Source: Archegozetes longisetosus (Eukaryota > Arthropoda > Arachnida > Sarcoptiformes > Trhypochthoniidae). From it: 64,000 bases of DNA. Numbering within the stretch: position 1 is the stretch's first letter; every line of letters starts with the position of its first letter. Shown here piece by piece: positions 28,159 through 39,328 of the stretch. The position numbers and the translations under genes are program-made. The notes under the pieces were generated by a model. That model saw nothing but the letters and a program-made list of their open reading frames with translations. It searched no databases and had not been told where the DNA came from. The stretch covers positions 310,001 through 374,000 of the forward strand of contig JAEMBT020000008.1 of assembly GCA_018873245.2 (NCBI GenBank), read 5' to 3'.

Positions 28159-28743
28159 TACTTCTTGTGTATTATTTTAATAATAAATTGTTAGCTTTGC
28201 AGAATCACTCGAAAAACTAGACGTCTTGTTACATTATTCAACCAATTTAATCAAAAACAACTTTTTAGATAAATTATTTCCTGTATATCGGATAACAGAT
28301 TTTCTACAGCTTTTCTTGCAGTTCAAAGTAAAGCCAATTTCATGAATCGAAAAAAATTCGTTCTGCAAGTTATCGTTTATTCAACAGATACAACAATATT
28401 TAGTTTTGAAGACTTGAAGTAATTGAAATTTTTTAAGTAGTAGTTTATATGGAAAATGTGCTAATTTATTGATTTAAGGTCAAAATTTGAAACAGTTTTT
28501 ATAATTATATTTGAAATTTGCTAAGTTTACAATAAGTGCTAAAAATTTGTTCGAATTGAAAAGAGTAAAACCAATATAGGAGTATTTCTCATTTCGAGAA
28601 TATAAATTTGATCTTCTCAGTCATCATTTATTTAATTGATTTTTTCACGTCAATATAATTTCTTAATAAACAAAATAAATACAATAAATCATATCTACTT
28701 ATACATGAGTTGCAAATCGAAAAAATCTTAAAAACTGATTCAA
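28159..28743. other. Spacer between secreted-protein gene and PIF1
   Basis: AT-rich with no gene recognised. It would hold the secreted-protein promoter and the PIF1 3' end, both on the minus strand. Confidence 0.5.
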
Positions 28744-30662
28744 TTAAGCATATTTCAAATCTTTATAGAACTGAAGGGCCGTAGAATCGACGATAACACT
28801 ATTTGGATTAAAATCAATAATTTTAATGTTATTGAGAGATTTAGCCCTCGATAGAGCCACATATGTTTGCCCGCATTCAAAAACTCTCGCTAACGATATT
28901 TCAACTCCATTATCGATAGTGATTCCCTGAGACTTATGTATAGACAGAGCCCACGATAATTGAAGAGGAAGATGTCTTCGCGTCGCATATTTATCAGCTG
29001 AAACCCTTACCATCCATTTTTCAGGTGTTATCAGAGCTTCACATCCGTTAGTGAAACGAACTTTAGGGTAGTAAACGTTATTCAGTTGTTTCTCAAATCT
29101 AATCACTTTACCGTTCAATCCATTAACGAGTCCCCGACTAACGTCTATATTTTTATTGAGCATTATTTGAGCTCCAACTTTAAGCTCAAGTTTCCTCACT
29201 GTGGGACATATGTTATCGAACATAAACGAATATTTTTGATCGCTATCTTCTGCCTCATAAAACATTGATTGGCTGTTAATGCTATTCAATTGATTGCTAT
29301 TAATCGTATTGACATCATTACGATGTGTATATAGACGAGTAGGAGTCAAATCATTAGAATTTAGGTCATTAAAAGAAGTACTTAAGAGAGCATTTTTCAC
29401 ATAATCGTTACACTTTCCGACACGAAGCGATTGCAAAACTTTAATAAAATTTTTGTCAGTTTGTCTTTTGATCTGAGTCAATTCAAAACAATAATTAACA
29501 CATCTATCCCATGATTCGCATTCAAATGAGTAATACTTTTTCTCTCCTTTTCTAGTGATTGGCGGCAACTGAAGAAAGTCTCCGCAAAGAACTAATTGAA
29601 TGCCACCGAAAGGCTTGTCATTAGATCTGACAATTTTAGCCACATTTTCAATTAGATTAAAGTAATTTCCGCAAACCATTGATATTTCATCGATAATAAG
29701 ACATTTGCATTTTCTCCATTTCGTTAGTTTTGAATTATTTGACATAATTTTTTGGGCACAATCTTGAGGACTAACTTTATTAAGAATGAGATCGTTACTA
29801 ATTCCAGCAAACATATGTAAAGTAATGCCTCCGATATGGGAGGCTGCTATGCCAGTACTGGCCGTCACGTAAGTTGTGTCCGGTGGCAATCTTGAGATTA
29901 TAAACTTAAGTAGATATGATTTTCCTGTGCCGGCACTTCCGTAAAGAATATGTTGTTTCCATTCAGAACAGCGCTCATTATACGTCTCTGTTCTTCACTC
30001 AATTTGTTTATATTTAAAACTTTTATTTGCCTGACCGGAGATGGAAACAGATTATTCATCAATTTTTTCTTACTTTCGTTTTGATCATTATCATTGAGTT
30101 TTCGTTTCTTCAAAGCTGTCATCGACTTCGAAGATTTTGGAGATTCATTAGTCACTGAAACAATATTTTCTTTATTTGTTTTGTTTAAAGCGTTTCTTTG
30201 AATGTCTTTATTAGTCAATGGACTGATCGAATCAAATAATGATTTTTTCACTGTTATCAGTCTCTGTTTTATGTGTTGACAATTAGTTGTATTATTGTTA
30301 CTGCTATAGTAATTGCATTTAAGCGCAAAACATTTTAAAAATAATGACAATTCATTTGAAGCGCAGTTTGAGATAAAAATACGTAAATTGAAATCATTCA
30401 AAGTAATACTAGATTTTCCTTCTTTTACGAACTTTGTGTTCAATTTATAGTTCTCTTTATTGTGTAACAAAACAAACCTATTCCTCTCTTTTCCAGTTTT
30501 TTGTTCGTCTATTTTGATGATAACGTCTTTGAATTGATTTCTTCCTAACCTGAGAACGGCTTCATTAATCACAATACGATTAGAAAGACTGGCATTACTT
30601 GAATATTGTTCGACAGTTATGTCACAAAACAGTTCAGGAATTTTGACACTCATTTCGACCAA
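28744..30662 (-). CDS. PIF1: PIF1 5'-to-3' DNA helicase, with a one-base frame break
   Basis: Superfamily 1B helicase that unwinds G-quadruplexes and DNA-RNA hybrids and acts at telomeres and in mitochondria. It is an intronless gene on the minus strand, about 640 codons overall (human PIF1 is 641). Residues 10 to about 115 (FCDITVEQYSSN...ELSLFLKCFALKC) match the animal PIF1 N-terminal (PINT) domain, so this is the host gene and not a Helitron. The helicase core has GSAGTGKSYLL (Walker A), CLIIDEISM (Walker B), LVLCGDFLQLPPI, then QLSWALSIHKSQG and YVALSRAKS. The reading frame changes once, at about 29940-29941, inside the Thr codon before Walker A: FFT ends on AC and is followed directly by GGA AGT GCC. 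One base appears to be missing. Everything on both sides is intact, so an assembly error or a very recent null is likely. Confidence 0.88.
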
Positions 30663-32809
30663 ATTTTTATCATTTATTTGAACTGTTTTCTTTCATTTTA
30701 ATAATTACTTCACTAAATTTATTTAAAAATAGACTTATTAATGACAAACAAAAACGAGTGATTAGTTTGACACGAGTTCGGTTTCCTTTAAATCATTTAA
30801 AAGACTGTCTACTATTGACTGATTGGTTGATAGACTGGAATCCCGGGCCGTTGCTATTGGTTATTGTTAGCACAACAGTTCGCTTAATTGATTGCGCGCC
30901 ATCTCATTGCGATTATATCGACAAATTTTGTGTTAAATCTTGTCCAAATAAGTTATTTAAATTACATGGTTGTTAGTCTATTTAAGTTTGATAAAAATAT
31001 TACATAATGAGTCATTATCTGATTTGCGCTTACACTTGAATGCAAAAACTAGCTTAATTTTCACTAAAACTATGAGATGTACGATCAAATGGACTGAATA
31101 TGAGGTGTTCGCATAAAACGAACTACCAAAGTGCTTCAAAACTTTTTTCTTCAGTTATTTTGATAAAAAAAGTATTATGAGTAACAATTTAAATGGTTGG
31201 GTCTGATTGAAAACCTTTTTATGAACAAAGATCGTCTATAAGGCATATAATATAAATAACAAAAATGATGTTTATCTATGGTCAGATGATTTGTATTATT
31301 AGTAAATATTTAATTTGCACAAATAATCTTCTTACTTAAGCACAATTTTCGTAAAATTGCTCATGAGTTATAAAATGAATAAAATTGAACATTAACATTT
31401 GTCAAATTTATTTATGAGCTAAGACGAACTTTTTATTAGATAAATCATTTGAGAAATTATTTAAAATCGATAAAAGTTTCCAACTCCTGAAACAACAGAC
31501 TTTTATTACAATAGTTCAGTTGTTCATTACTGATAATTACTGATGACCTGTACTTTTACAACCTCAAACTAAATTATTGGTTAAATTGGTCATTTATTTG
31601 AATATTATAGGCTAAAATCCAATCTTCGAATAATTTTGAATTTAGTTCGAATTGGAGATTTTGAAATTCAAAAGTTTAATTATATGCATTTGACAAAGTT
31701 GTTGTAATCTTCCTGATTTCAAAATGGTTAAAAGTAACTTTCAATCAATTTAAAGTTTAATTCCAAGCGCCTACAACTGATTGAGAAATTAAGTTTCAGT
31801 AACTAATCAAATTATAATTTTGATGAAACGGAAGAATCAAATCAGACAATCAAATAAGCTCATTCTTATTTTCAAAAAACATGAAATTAGTTTTTGAAAA
31901 CTTTTTGTTGAAGGTAATAGAAAATATGCAATGAAGTAATCTGAGAAAATGTGAAATTTAACTAGCAGAAAAATGATTGTAATTTTTTTGTTTCAAATTG
32001 ACTCATCTTTATTCAGCAATCGTATGTTTTTTTTCAAGAAATTGATTGCTGCTCTATATCTTGAGAATTAGATATTATAGATAATAAATCATTTCAATTT
32101 CAACGGAGTTTTTTGTGCTTTTATTATGTTATCAATACATTTTACGCTCCATTTACATAATTTTCAAGTTATATATCGAAAGGTTAGGTTTGAAAAGAAG
32201 TAGTGTTGATCACTGCCGCTATCATCAAATAAATATATGGACCATATATCAATAAGAGAAATGACTGGATCTCAATATCACAAATAATGAGCTACAGAAG
32301 TGTCAACATTTTTTGCTAATCGTTGTATTTTGAGTATTCGTCTAGCAAAATTAGTTAGAAAGTTAGTCACAGTCCGTTGGGTTTCATATTCTGATCGTTG
32401 CAGTTGACCTGTTTAGAGACATTTAATATAATAAAATTGTTGGTACGAAACGTACTATCAATTCGATTGATACTTTTATATTGTTACGTCCGCATTGCTT
32501 TACAAACAACTTTTCAGCTATAACAATATCAACACTAAAATACTTGATTAAAGTTGTTTGTGATGACTGTTCAGGTGTAATTAAATCTAAACTTTAAATG
32601 TTTAAAGTAAAAGTGATCGCTTCACATAATACTGGTTGAAGGCGGAGATAACAGTTACTCGTCCGAAAACTCAAAACTATTTGTATTGACATGATCTTCA
32701 CTTTAATGCCTAAAATGCTGTAACACATTGTCTTTTATGTTAGCATTGATTGGAATTTTGTGAAAATTGTTAACTTTAATACAACTATTTTGTGAAAGTG
32801 ACCAACAAA
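30663..32809. other. Intergenic region between PIF1 and the cuticle gene
   Basis: Divergent promoters of PIF1 (minus) and the RR cuticle gene (plus) must lie here. No TATA box close to the cuticle start could be assigned with confidence. The frame at 30758-30976 has a random-looking composition and I do not consider it a gene. Confidence 0.5.
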
Positions 32810-33935
32810 ATGAAATATGTGAGATTTATCAAAATCATTAACTTGCTCGCAGTTATGTTTTATTGTATTGCCTTTCTTTTAGCTTTTATTATCATTTTTA
32901 TTGCTTTATTTGTCACATACAATATCAAAAGTTTATTGTGGTGGACATGGATATAGATCACAATATCACGAACAGGTAAAGATATAAAGTGCCTTATAAA
33001 TTTATGTAAAATTATAAATAACTCAATATCAAAGTTGGGATACTATTTGTTTGCTGCGATCTTGTTAGGGTATGGGTAATCCTTATAGCTATCGTTTCGG
33101 TTACAATACTGGAGATCATTATAATCCTCAATCTCGTCACGAAGTCAGGTAAACTTATCACAGCTGGCTTTCTCACTAGTTTCACATTTTCTAACCTAAC
33201 CTAACCTAACCTAACTTAAACTATTCTAACTCTTAGCCATGGTCCTGGACACGTGAAAGGACAATATTCATTCCGCGATCCTCACGGAAAATTACATGTA
33301 AGTCGTGTTTAACATAGTTTATACCTTTTTCACACTTTCAGGTTATTGAGGTATATCATTATAAACCCTAACTTACATTCCACTTACTCAATAACAATCA
33401 CTACAATCACTACAATAGACTTTTGGACATGATTTTTATTCTAAAGAGTTACGATTCCTTATAGTTTATAAAACTTTTGTATACTTTTATTCATGAAAAG
33501 AGTTCCAAACGATAGCTAAAAGTTCTGTTGATACTAGTCTCGAATTGAGGATCAATTCGATTCAAGTAAAACCAATTAAAAGACCCATTGATCGCAAAGA
33601 CTGTTTGGAGACCTGAAACCTTTCATATTACTTTAGCTTTAAAAATAATTAATTTTATTTAAAAGTTGACCTATTTAGTAAAAATTTCAAAAAATAGTAT
33701 TCTTATAATGTTTATACAGAGAGTAAACAAAATTCATTGATTATGTGATTAAAATAGAAAACCAATTGTTTAACTTCGAAAAAGTGTTAATTGAAGTTTT
33801 CACATTAGTTAATCATTTTTGGATGACTGACAAATGATTAAACTTGCTATTCAATTTGATTTATAGGTTGTTCATTACGAGGCACATCCTAAATATGGTT
33901 TTCGTGCCCACCACAGTAAAGGACATCGTGGATAA
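32810..33935 (+). CDS. RR-type structural cuticle protein (chitin-binding)
   Basis: Secreted exoskeleton protein with a Rebers-Riddiford (chitin_bind_4) domain. Five exons in phase: 32810-32818, 32883-32975, 33069-33148, 33237-33297, 33867-33935; 103 residues. The first exon encodes only Met-Lys-Tyr and splices into the hydrophobic core LLLSFLLLYLSHTISKVYC, giving a signal peptide of about 20 residues. The mature chain is rich in Gly, His and Tyr. PYSYRFGYNTGDHYNPQSRH, HVKGQYSFRDPHGKLHVVHY and HPKYGFRA follow the RR consensus (GxYxxxDxxGxxxxVxYxAd..GF). The tail is HHSKGHRG. The tiny first exon with an intron inside the signal peptide is a common arthropod cuticle-gene layout. A poly(A) signal AATAAA lies at about 34003-34008. 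The third intron carries a telomere-like CCTAA run. Confidence 0.93.
33191..33215. repeat. Interstitial telomere-type repeat (CCTAA)n
   Basis: Five perfect tandem CTAAC units (equivalent to CCTAA; TTAGG on the other strand), followed by a degenerate CTAACTTAAACTATTCTAAC tail. TTAGG is the ancestral arthropod telomere repeat. The run lies in the intron between exons 3 and 4 of the RR cuticle gene and ends shortly before the acceptor, where it may also act as part of the pyrimidine tract. Confidence 0.85.
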
Positions 33936-34156
33936 AAATTTAATTTATATAATCTTCAATTTTCTATTTATATTTTTATTAATATAATGCTTATTAGATT
34001 AAAATAAATTATTTTATTCTTTTTAAAAGTTAAATAAAAAGGCTATTACATATTGTACATATTATGACAAAAGTCAAAAACAAATTACTTTAAGAATCAT
34101 TTTCAATATTTCTATCAACAAATGGATTAATTATCGATAAATATTACAGAAGCCAA

Positions 34157-34781
34157 ATGAAGGGCATAGATTTTCAATTAAACGCTCTACTCCATTCATT
34201 AAACATTGTTTCTATCATTTGTTCGCTGATGATTCAGCAAATTTATTGGGTAAGTTTTCAAGTTTTAACTTTTATACTAGTTACTTGGGTGGCATGAGGT
34301 CACATTAATTTAATATTTGAATTTTGGTGTCATAAAAGTATGTTCTTCTACAATGTATGATACTGCAAATCTCAAACCAAACATCATATAACTCCTTCTT
34401 TTGTTCAAAATAAAAATGATGTATTTTATTGATTAGTCAATATCCTTGCTTGAATAACACAATAAGTATGTCTTATGAATAACTGCTCTAACTTCGTACG
34501 GCTTCGGTTATCGACTCGATAGACTCGTATGGTCAACACTAGTTTAACGATATATCAATCGATCGCATCAAATATTAGGAACTTGGCCTTAAACATTAAA
34601 CTTAGTCTAACCATATGTTGTTTATTGAAAGTATCTGACCCGCAAAAGCGAGCTCTTACTCAAGAGTCATACTTTTTTGACTTTGGACTTTATTGTGAAC
34701 AAAAGAGAAAGGAGCCATGCGGTGCCTCGTTTAAGATTTCCATCACTAAATAGTAATAATAGCAGTGACAATAGAGGTTAA
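34157..34781 (+). CDS. Possible small secreted peptide precursor (RLRF-containing)
   Basis: Two exons fit by phase: 34157-34249, ending TAT TGG before GTAAGT, and 34632-34781, after an AG acceptor, ending in TAA. The product is 80 residues. The N-terminus MKGIDFQLNALLHSLNIVSI then ICSLMIQQIYW has a hydrophobic stretch like a signal or membrane segment. The second exon reads YLTRKSELLLKSHTFLTLDF and IVNKRERSHAVPRLRFPSL. A dibasic KR precedes ERSHAVPRLRF, which recalls RLRF-ending short neuropeptide F peptides. The Gly needed for C-terminal amidation is absent, so that resemblance may be chance. AAATAAA words directly follow the stop. An AG just before the start region suggests a further 5' untranslated exon. 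Gene reality and function are uncertain. Confidence 0.35.
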
Positions 34782-35108
34782 AAATAAAAAGTTTAACGAG
34801 AAAGTATTTTATATTTTTGAAAAATGTTTCGATTGTTATTTTAAGGCAAAAAATGTTTCATGACTTAAACAATAGAGAACGAGTGTTCGCTGCTTTATAG
34901 GCACTATTGTTGCTTAATCTAAAACTAACAAACAATTGAGATACGGTTCACTTCAATTGTAATGATTTACTCATTTATTTATATTTGATTTTTTGTACGA
35001 ACTAATCAACTTCGAAATGTATCTGCTTACACGTAGAAGTTGGCAGTATAATTATTAAAATAGCCTATTATTAAGAATTAGTTTTACTAGTTTTATGAAC
35101 ATTTGGCA
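34782..35108. other. Spacer between small-peptide candidate and CPAP1 gene A
   Basis: Convergent 3' ends meet here. TTTATT words near 34973 would give AATAAA on the minus strand for the CPAP1 transcript. Nothing else is seen. Confidence 0.5.
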
Positions 35109-37204
35109 CTACTTTTCTGCCAATTCAGTCTTTAGTGGTTTATCTCTCGATTCAGACATCTCTGCATTTGAAAGATCAACGTTGATTTCGTCTTCATTTT
35201 GGTCATAGTCACTATTAGGAGCAAAATATCGCTGTTTCATATTTGAGCCAACCTTATAGCTGTTTGGATTGCTCTCATTTTCATTCATATAGTAATTATG
35301 ACTGATTTTGTCATTTCTGTTATTATTATTATGGTTATTACTATTTTTATTATGATTCCAATGATTCGTTTGCTCATAATTGTCGTTGCGATTTCCGTCG
35401 TTGTTTTGGTTACGATTTTCTGGTTGATATAACAGAGCATTTTTGTGATACAATTTATCACTGTTTTCACAATAGACGTTATACCACCACTCGCATACTA
35501 ATGATTCTATTGATTAGATTATAGATAAGTTCATTTGTTAATAGGCTATTAATAAACCATAAATGACGGACATGTTCAATCTATTCTATAAGTTTGAAAC
35601 ACTCGCAATTATAGATTTTATAAGATATGCTAATCAACAGTTTCTATAACTTCTACAGTTTAAAGCGTTCGACTCAGATTCAAGTTTAAGATTAGTTAAT
35701 GGAAACAATTATTAGGAAAAGTGCCACACCTTCACTAAACTAAATTCGGATTACGTATAATTTGGATCAAAACTATTTTACGCAACAGAATAACAGCGCT
35801 GAGTCATACTGTGACCAAAGGCTTTCAAAAAATAAGATACTTCATTATCTTCATAACCGGTTATCCTTAAGTTCTTATATTAGCTGTTACTTTCTGTTTA
35901 ATCATAATAAAGATTGTTAGATCATTACAGAGGACATTTCTTATTCCTATAACATGTCCATAATTATTGCCTTAAATGCTAATAAGATATATAATTGAGG
36001 GACAAGTTTTGTTCGCATCGAAAAGCGATAAGAAAATACAACTTTAGTGAGTTCATTTTGAATCTGTTTGTCATATAAGTGAACACTGGTTCAAGTTATA
36101 TTGTTTTCAATTAAAAGTTTAATAAACTGCTCCATTTGCAGCTATTGTTTGTCAAATAAAGACTTGCACGAGGCACTTAAACAGGTTTATCAAAATAGAC
36201 GTTTACAAAATGTAACCATCAAATCTATTGTTATTTCTCTGTTTCTCAATCAAAACATTGTTAATCTGTCAAAATTGGACTGAAGCAGCGCGATAACGAT
36301 TCTGTATACTTTCTTAATTTGATAAAATAATTTGCAACTTTTCACTCATATAGCTATCGATAACTTAGTCGAATCGAATCTTATTTAAATGTATAATTAA
36401 CACCTCTGTTTGTGGAACAATCTGATAAAGAATTGAACCAAAAATTGGATCACTAAATGCTATAATAGACGCGATCTTAAAAATTAGAATATCAATTTCA
36501 CTGCTATCTGTTATGATTGATAGGATGTGTAACGCTGAGCAACTTAATTACTAACAGGGTAATTCATTTCTGATTCATACCTTGGTTGAATAGAGTTCCA
36601 TTTGGGCACAAAAATTTTTGCTGGCCCTGAGGCGAACATTGGTGGTAAACCTAAATTCAAATCATTTTTGGTAAGAAATATCAATTTAATCGTACAAATT
36701 ATAAGGAAAGGATGAAAGAAAGATAAGACTCTAATGAGAAGTTTGCTATTAATGTGAAACATGCAAATATGATATCTGGAGCAATGGTTTAGAGATAGTA
36801 AACAATCGCAAACATCAAAAAACAATATTACCTGACATTTTTGACTGATATCTGCGTAAAAACCATGAGGTTTACCAGAACAAGAAAATCCTAGTTCTAA
36901 AGGAACCGCAGAGAGTAGGGGATAGTCTTTTCCTGGTTCTCCTGGTATTCCTGAAGAAGTCCATTCTTCAGATTCTCCTTCACCTGGTTTCTCAATTTCA
37001 CTTTCTCGTGACACTGAAGGCTTTTGTGGCTCACTCATCATCACGTGTTGTGGTTTTCTTGATTGAGTCGGATTTGAACCTGAATACTGTGTTTGATGAG
37101 ATTGTTTCTGGAATAGATCTGAATTGTCTTCTCGAGGATACTCTTCATGATCTTCGTAGTCTGTTTCATATTTTTCATCATTTGATTCAGAATTCACTTT
37201 AAAT

Positions 37205-37257
<53 letters not shown>

Positions 37258-39328
37258 GACATTAATATGATTGAAAAGTTTTTGATGTGATCGTTCATGG
37301 TTTACATTGTGAAAGTCAGTCTCACTATTTTGGTTAAAAGGCTTTCTGTTATTGTGCGGCTTATTATCACTTGAAAACGCTTGACTGGGTTTAGAATAAA
37401 AGGCATTCATCGCATCAGTTTTGATGGGTTTTGTTGAAAAGGAGAACGTGTCAGAATCGTATGCTTTCGAATTGGTATACTTTTTATAATATTGAGGTTT
37501 AATTATTTCTCCTTGTTTCAACGCTGAACCCAATGGTTCGTCAAATACTTTTCCTATGACTTCAATATTACGGCCATTAGGCTTGACACTGATTGATGCT
37601 CCGACTTGTCGAGTCATGCCATCATTCAAACTATTAGTTGCTAGTCTTGGATCAGATGATTTCGATTTCGAATTAGAATTATGATAAAAGTCGTCGAAAA
37701 CATTAGACTTCAAATTATTGTTATATTTGGGCCCCGATATGTCTGCGAGTTTAAGTAAAGTTTGATGCGGAACTTCAATGTTTTGAACCATAATATTAGG
37801 TTTACTGTAGTGTAAATTTTTAGGTGGGTCTATCTGGTAAAGCCCTGGTCTCTTTGGACGTGGTGCAAAACTTTCTTCTGATGAATAATACTTTTGCAGC
37901 GGATTCGGCTTATACTGATAAGGCGGCGATAGATGTTGCATTTTATTTTGTCTATGTCTTTTGTCTGGTTTGAACTCATCATCAGAACTGATACTCATTT
38001 CTCCGCTCAAATCAATGTCATGAGTTAGTGGTTTCTCATGGAAGTTGTTTGGTAATAAGTGATTTATTTCTCCGTAGTCTACTGGTTGCTCGCCCAATAC
38101 AGGTTTTCGTGCAAAATTTTGATTAAGATTACTATTTTTATAATTTAATGCCAATCCCTGATTGTACAAATTTGCTTTAAGTGGAAACTGCTTTTTTAGG
38201 TGCATGTCTTCATTATGTTTCGGTCTGATTGGCGGCATTTTATAATTACGATCATTATGATTAGGCGCTGGTAATCGCATTTTCTTATATTTTCGTTTGG
38301 GCTGCATTTTAATTGGGACATTATATTCTGGCTTCATTTTATTGTTATTAGTAAATCTTTTTAAATGAGACAATTCCGATTTCGACATTTTGTAATAATT
38401 CTTCGACTTATCATGATAATTTAACGGTCCTTTCTTATATTTATCTTTTCTGTTCATAAAGTTATCACTTGAATATTTACGAACAGCAAAAGGATCCAAT
38501 TCGCTTGAGGCAAAAAACGATCCGTAAGGGTCGAAAATGATTGGTCTAATCTTTTGATTAATTGGGAAATAACACAAATATTAAGTCAAATAATTGAAGG
38601 CTATTTCAATGAGTTTGATAGTAAGAAAAAAATCTACCTCAAATGGAAAGCTCGCATCTATTGTCGATATTAATGCTGAAACTCCTTTCAATTGAAGAAA
38701 AAAATATCAGTCAATTTGGCAATGAAATCAAGTTTGATTAAAAAAATATGGAATTATAATTTTTAAATTAAAGTTTTTGAAATTTTGACATGCGATTAAT
38801 TTTCTTTAGATGGTAAGAGTTTAAAGATTACATTGAATTAATTGAAACTGTCTTTCATTGATCAAGCTCGTACTCTAGATGTTCTGATTTTTGTTTCAGA
38901 TCCAATTATTTTGTTGAACACATAGCTTAAGCAACTCATAGAAACTGCATAGCATTTGCTCATCAATTTTTATCTCTTTAAAAGGGTAAAATTAATTTTC
39001 AAAACATGTACTCTGAATAATAATTAAAAACTAACGTAAGCAACCAAAGTAAAAAAATTAACGACTTCTTCACTTAAATGCTATAATCGGCCCTTCAGTG
39101 AGCTTTGAAGGTAAAAATTGATTAATTCAGTTTTTATTACTGAACCTGAAGTTTTTTGTAAATTGATTGAAATTGACCCAGGCTCACCAAAATGATTAAA
39201 TAAAGGACAGATAAATATTTACTTAAAAATACAAAAAAGTAATATCTTTATCTATAACTGAAAATTAGAATCTCCAAAATAAAAGTTTTCTTACCTATAA
39301 AAGTATAAACGAAAATGCTCACATCCAT
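35109..39328 (-). CDS. CPAP1-type cuticle protein A, one CBM14 domain, Asn/Lys-rich
   Basis: Secreted cuticle protein analogous to peritrophin with one chitin-binding domain. Exons on the minus strand, all in phase: 39328-39295, 38684-38638, 38550-36832, 36650-36581, 35506-35109; 755 residues. The signal peptide is MDVSIFVYTFIGVSALISTI then DA, with mature SFPFE. About 540 residues of low-complexity, Lys/Asn/Pro/Ser-rich sequence follow, including a 17-Asn run. The linker EPGKDYPLLSAVP leads into the CBM14 domain, with cysteines at about 584, 599, 605, 615, 628 and 636: FSCSGKPHGFYADISQKCQ, VYHQCSPQGQQKFLC, PNGTLFNQESLVCEWWYNVY then C. The tail is Asn/Asp-rich. The domain is split by two introns, after CQ and after NQ. 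The PGKDYP leader and six-Cys spacing are typical of CPAP1. The role is presumably binding chitin in the procuticle; I cannot say which ortholog it is. Confidence 0.88.
37207..37257. repeat. ATT/AAT trinucleotide run coding for 17 Asn
   Basis: Seventeen perfect ATT units on the plus strand, read as AAT (Asn) in CPAP1 gene A. It uses one codon only, so it is a coding microsatellite likely to vary in length between individuals without breaking the frame. Confidence 0.9.

Noticed and set aside
29925-29955. Programmed ribosomal frameshift in PIF1
   Set aside because: No slippery heptamer at the junction and no known shift in this family; sequence error or a null allele is simpler.
28744-30662. 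PIF1-like helicase as part of a Helitron
   Set aside because: The N-terminal PINT domain and overall length match host PIF1. There is no Rep/HUH domain, and no Helitron ends were seen.
30758-30976. 72-codon plus-strand frame rich in Leu/Trp/Asp near PIF1
   Set aside because: No signal, domain or splice support; composition fits chance.
36761-36775. A micro-exon encoding YHIC within CPAP1 gene A that would supply the third CBM14 cysteine
   Set aside because: The frame does not join the flanking exons. The acceptor at 36651 gives VYHQCSPQGQQKFLC in the right phase and restores the full six-cysteine pattern.
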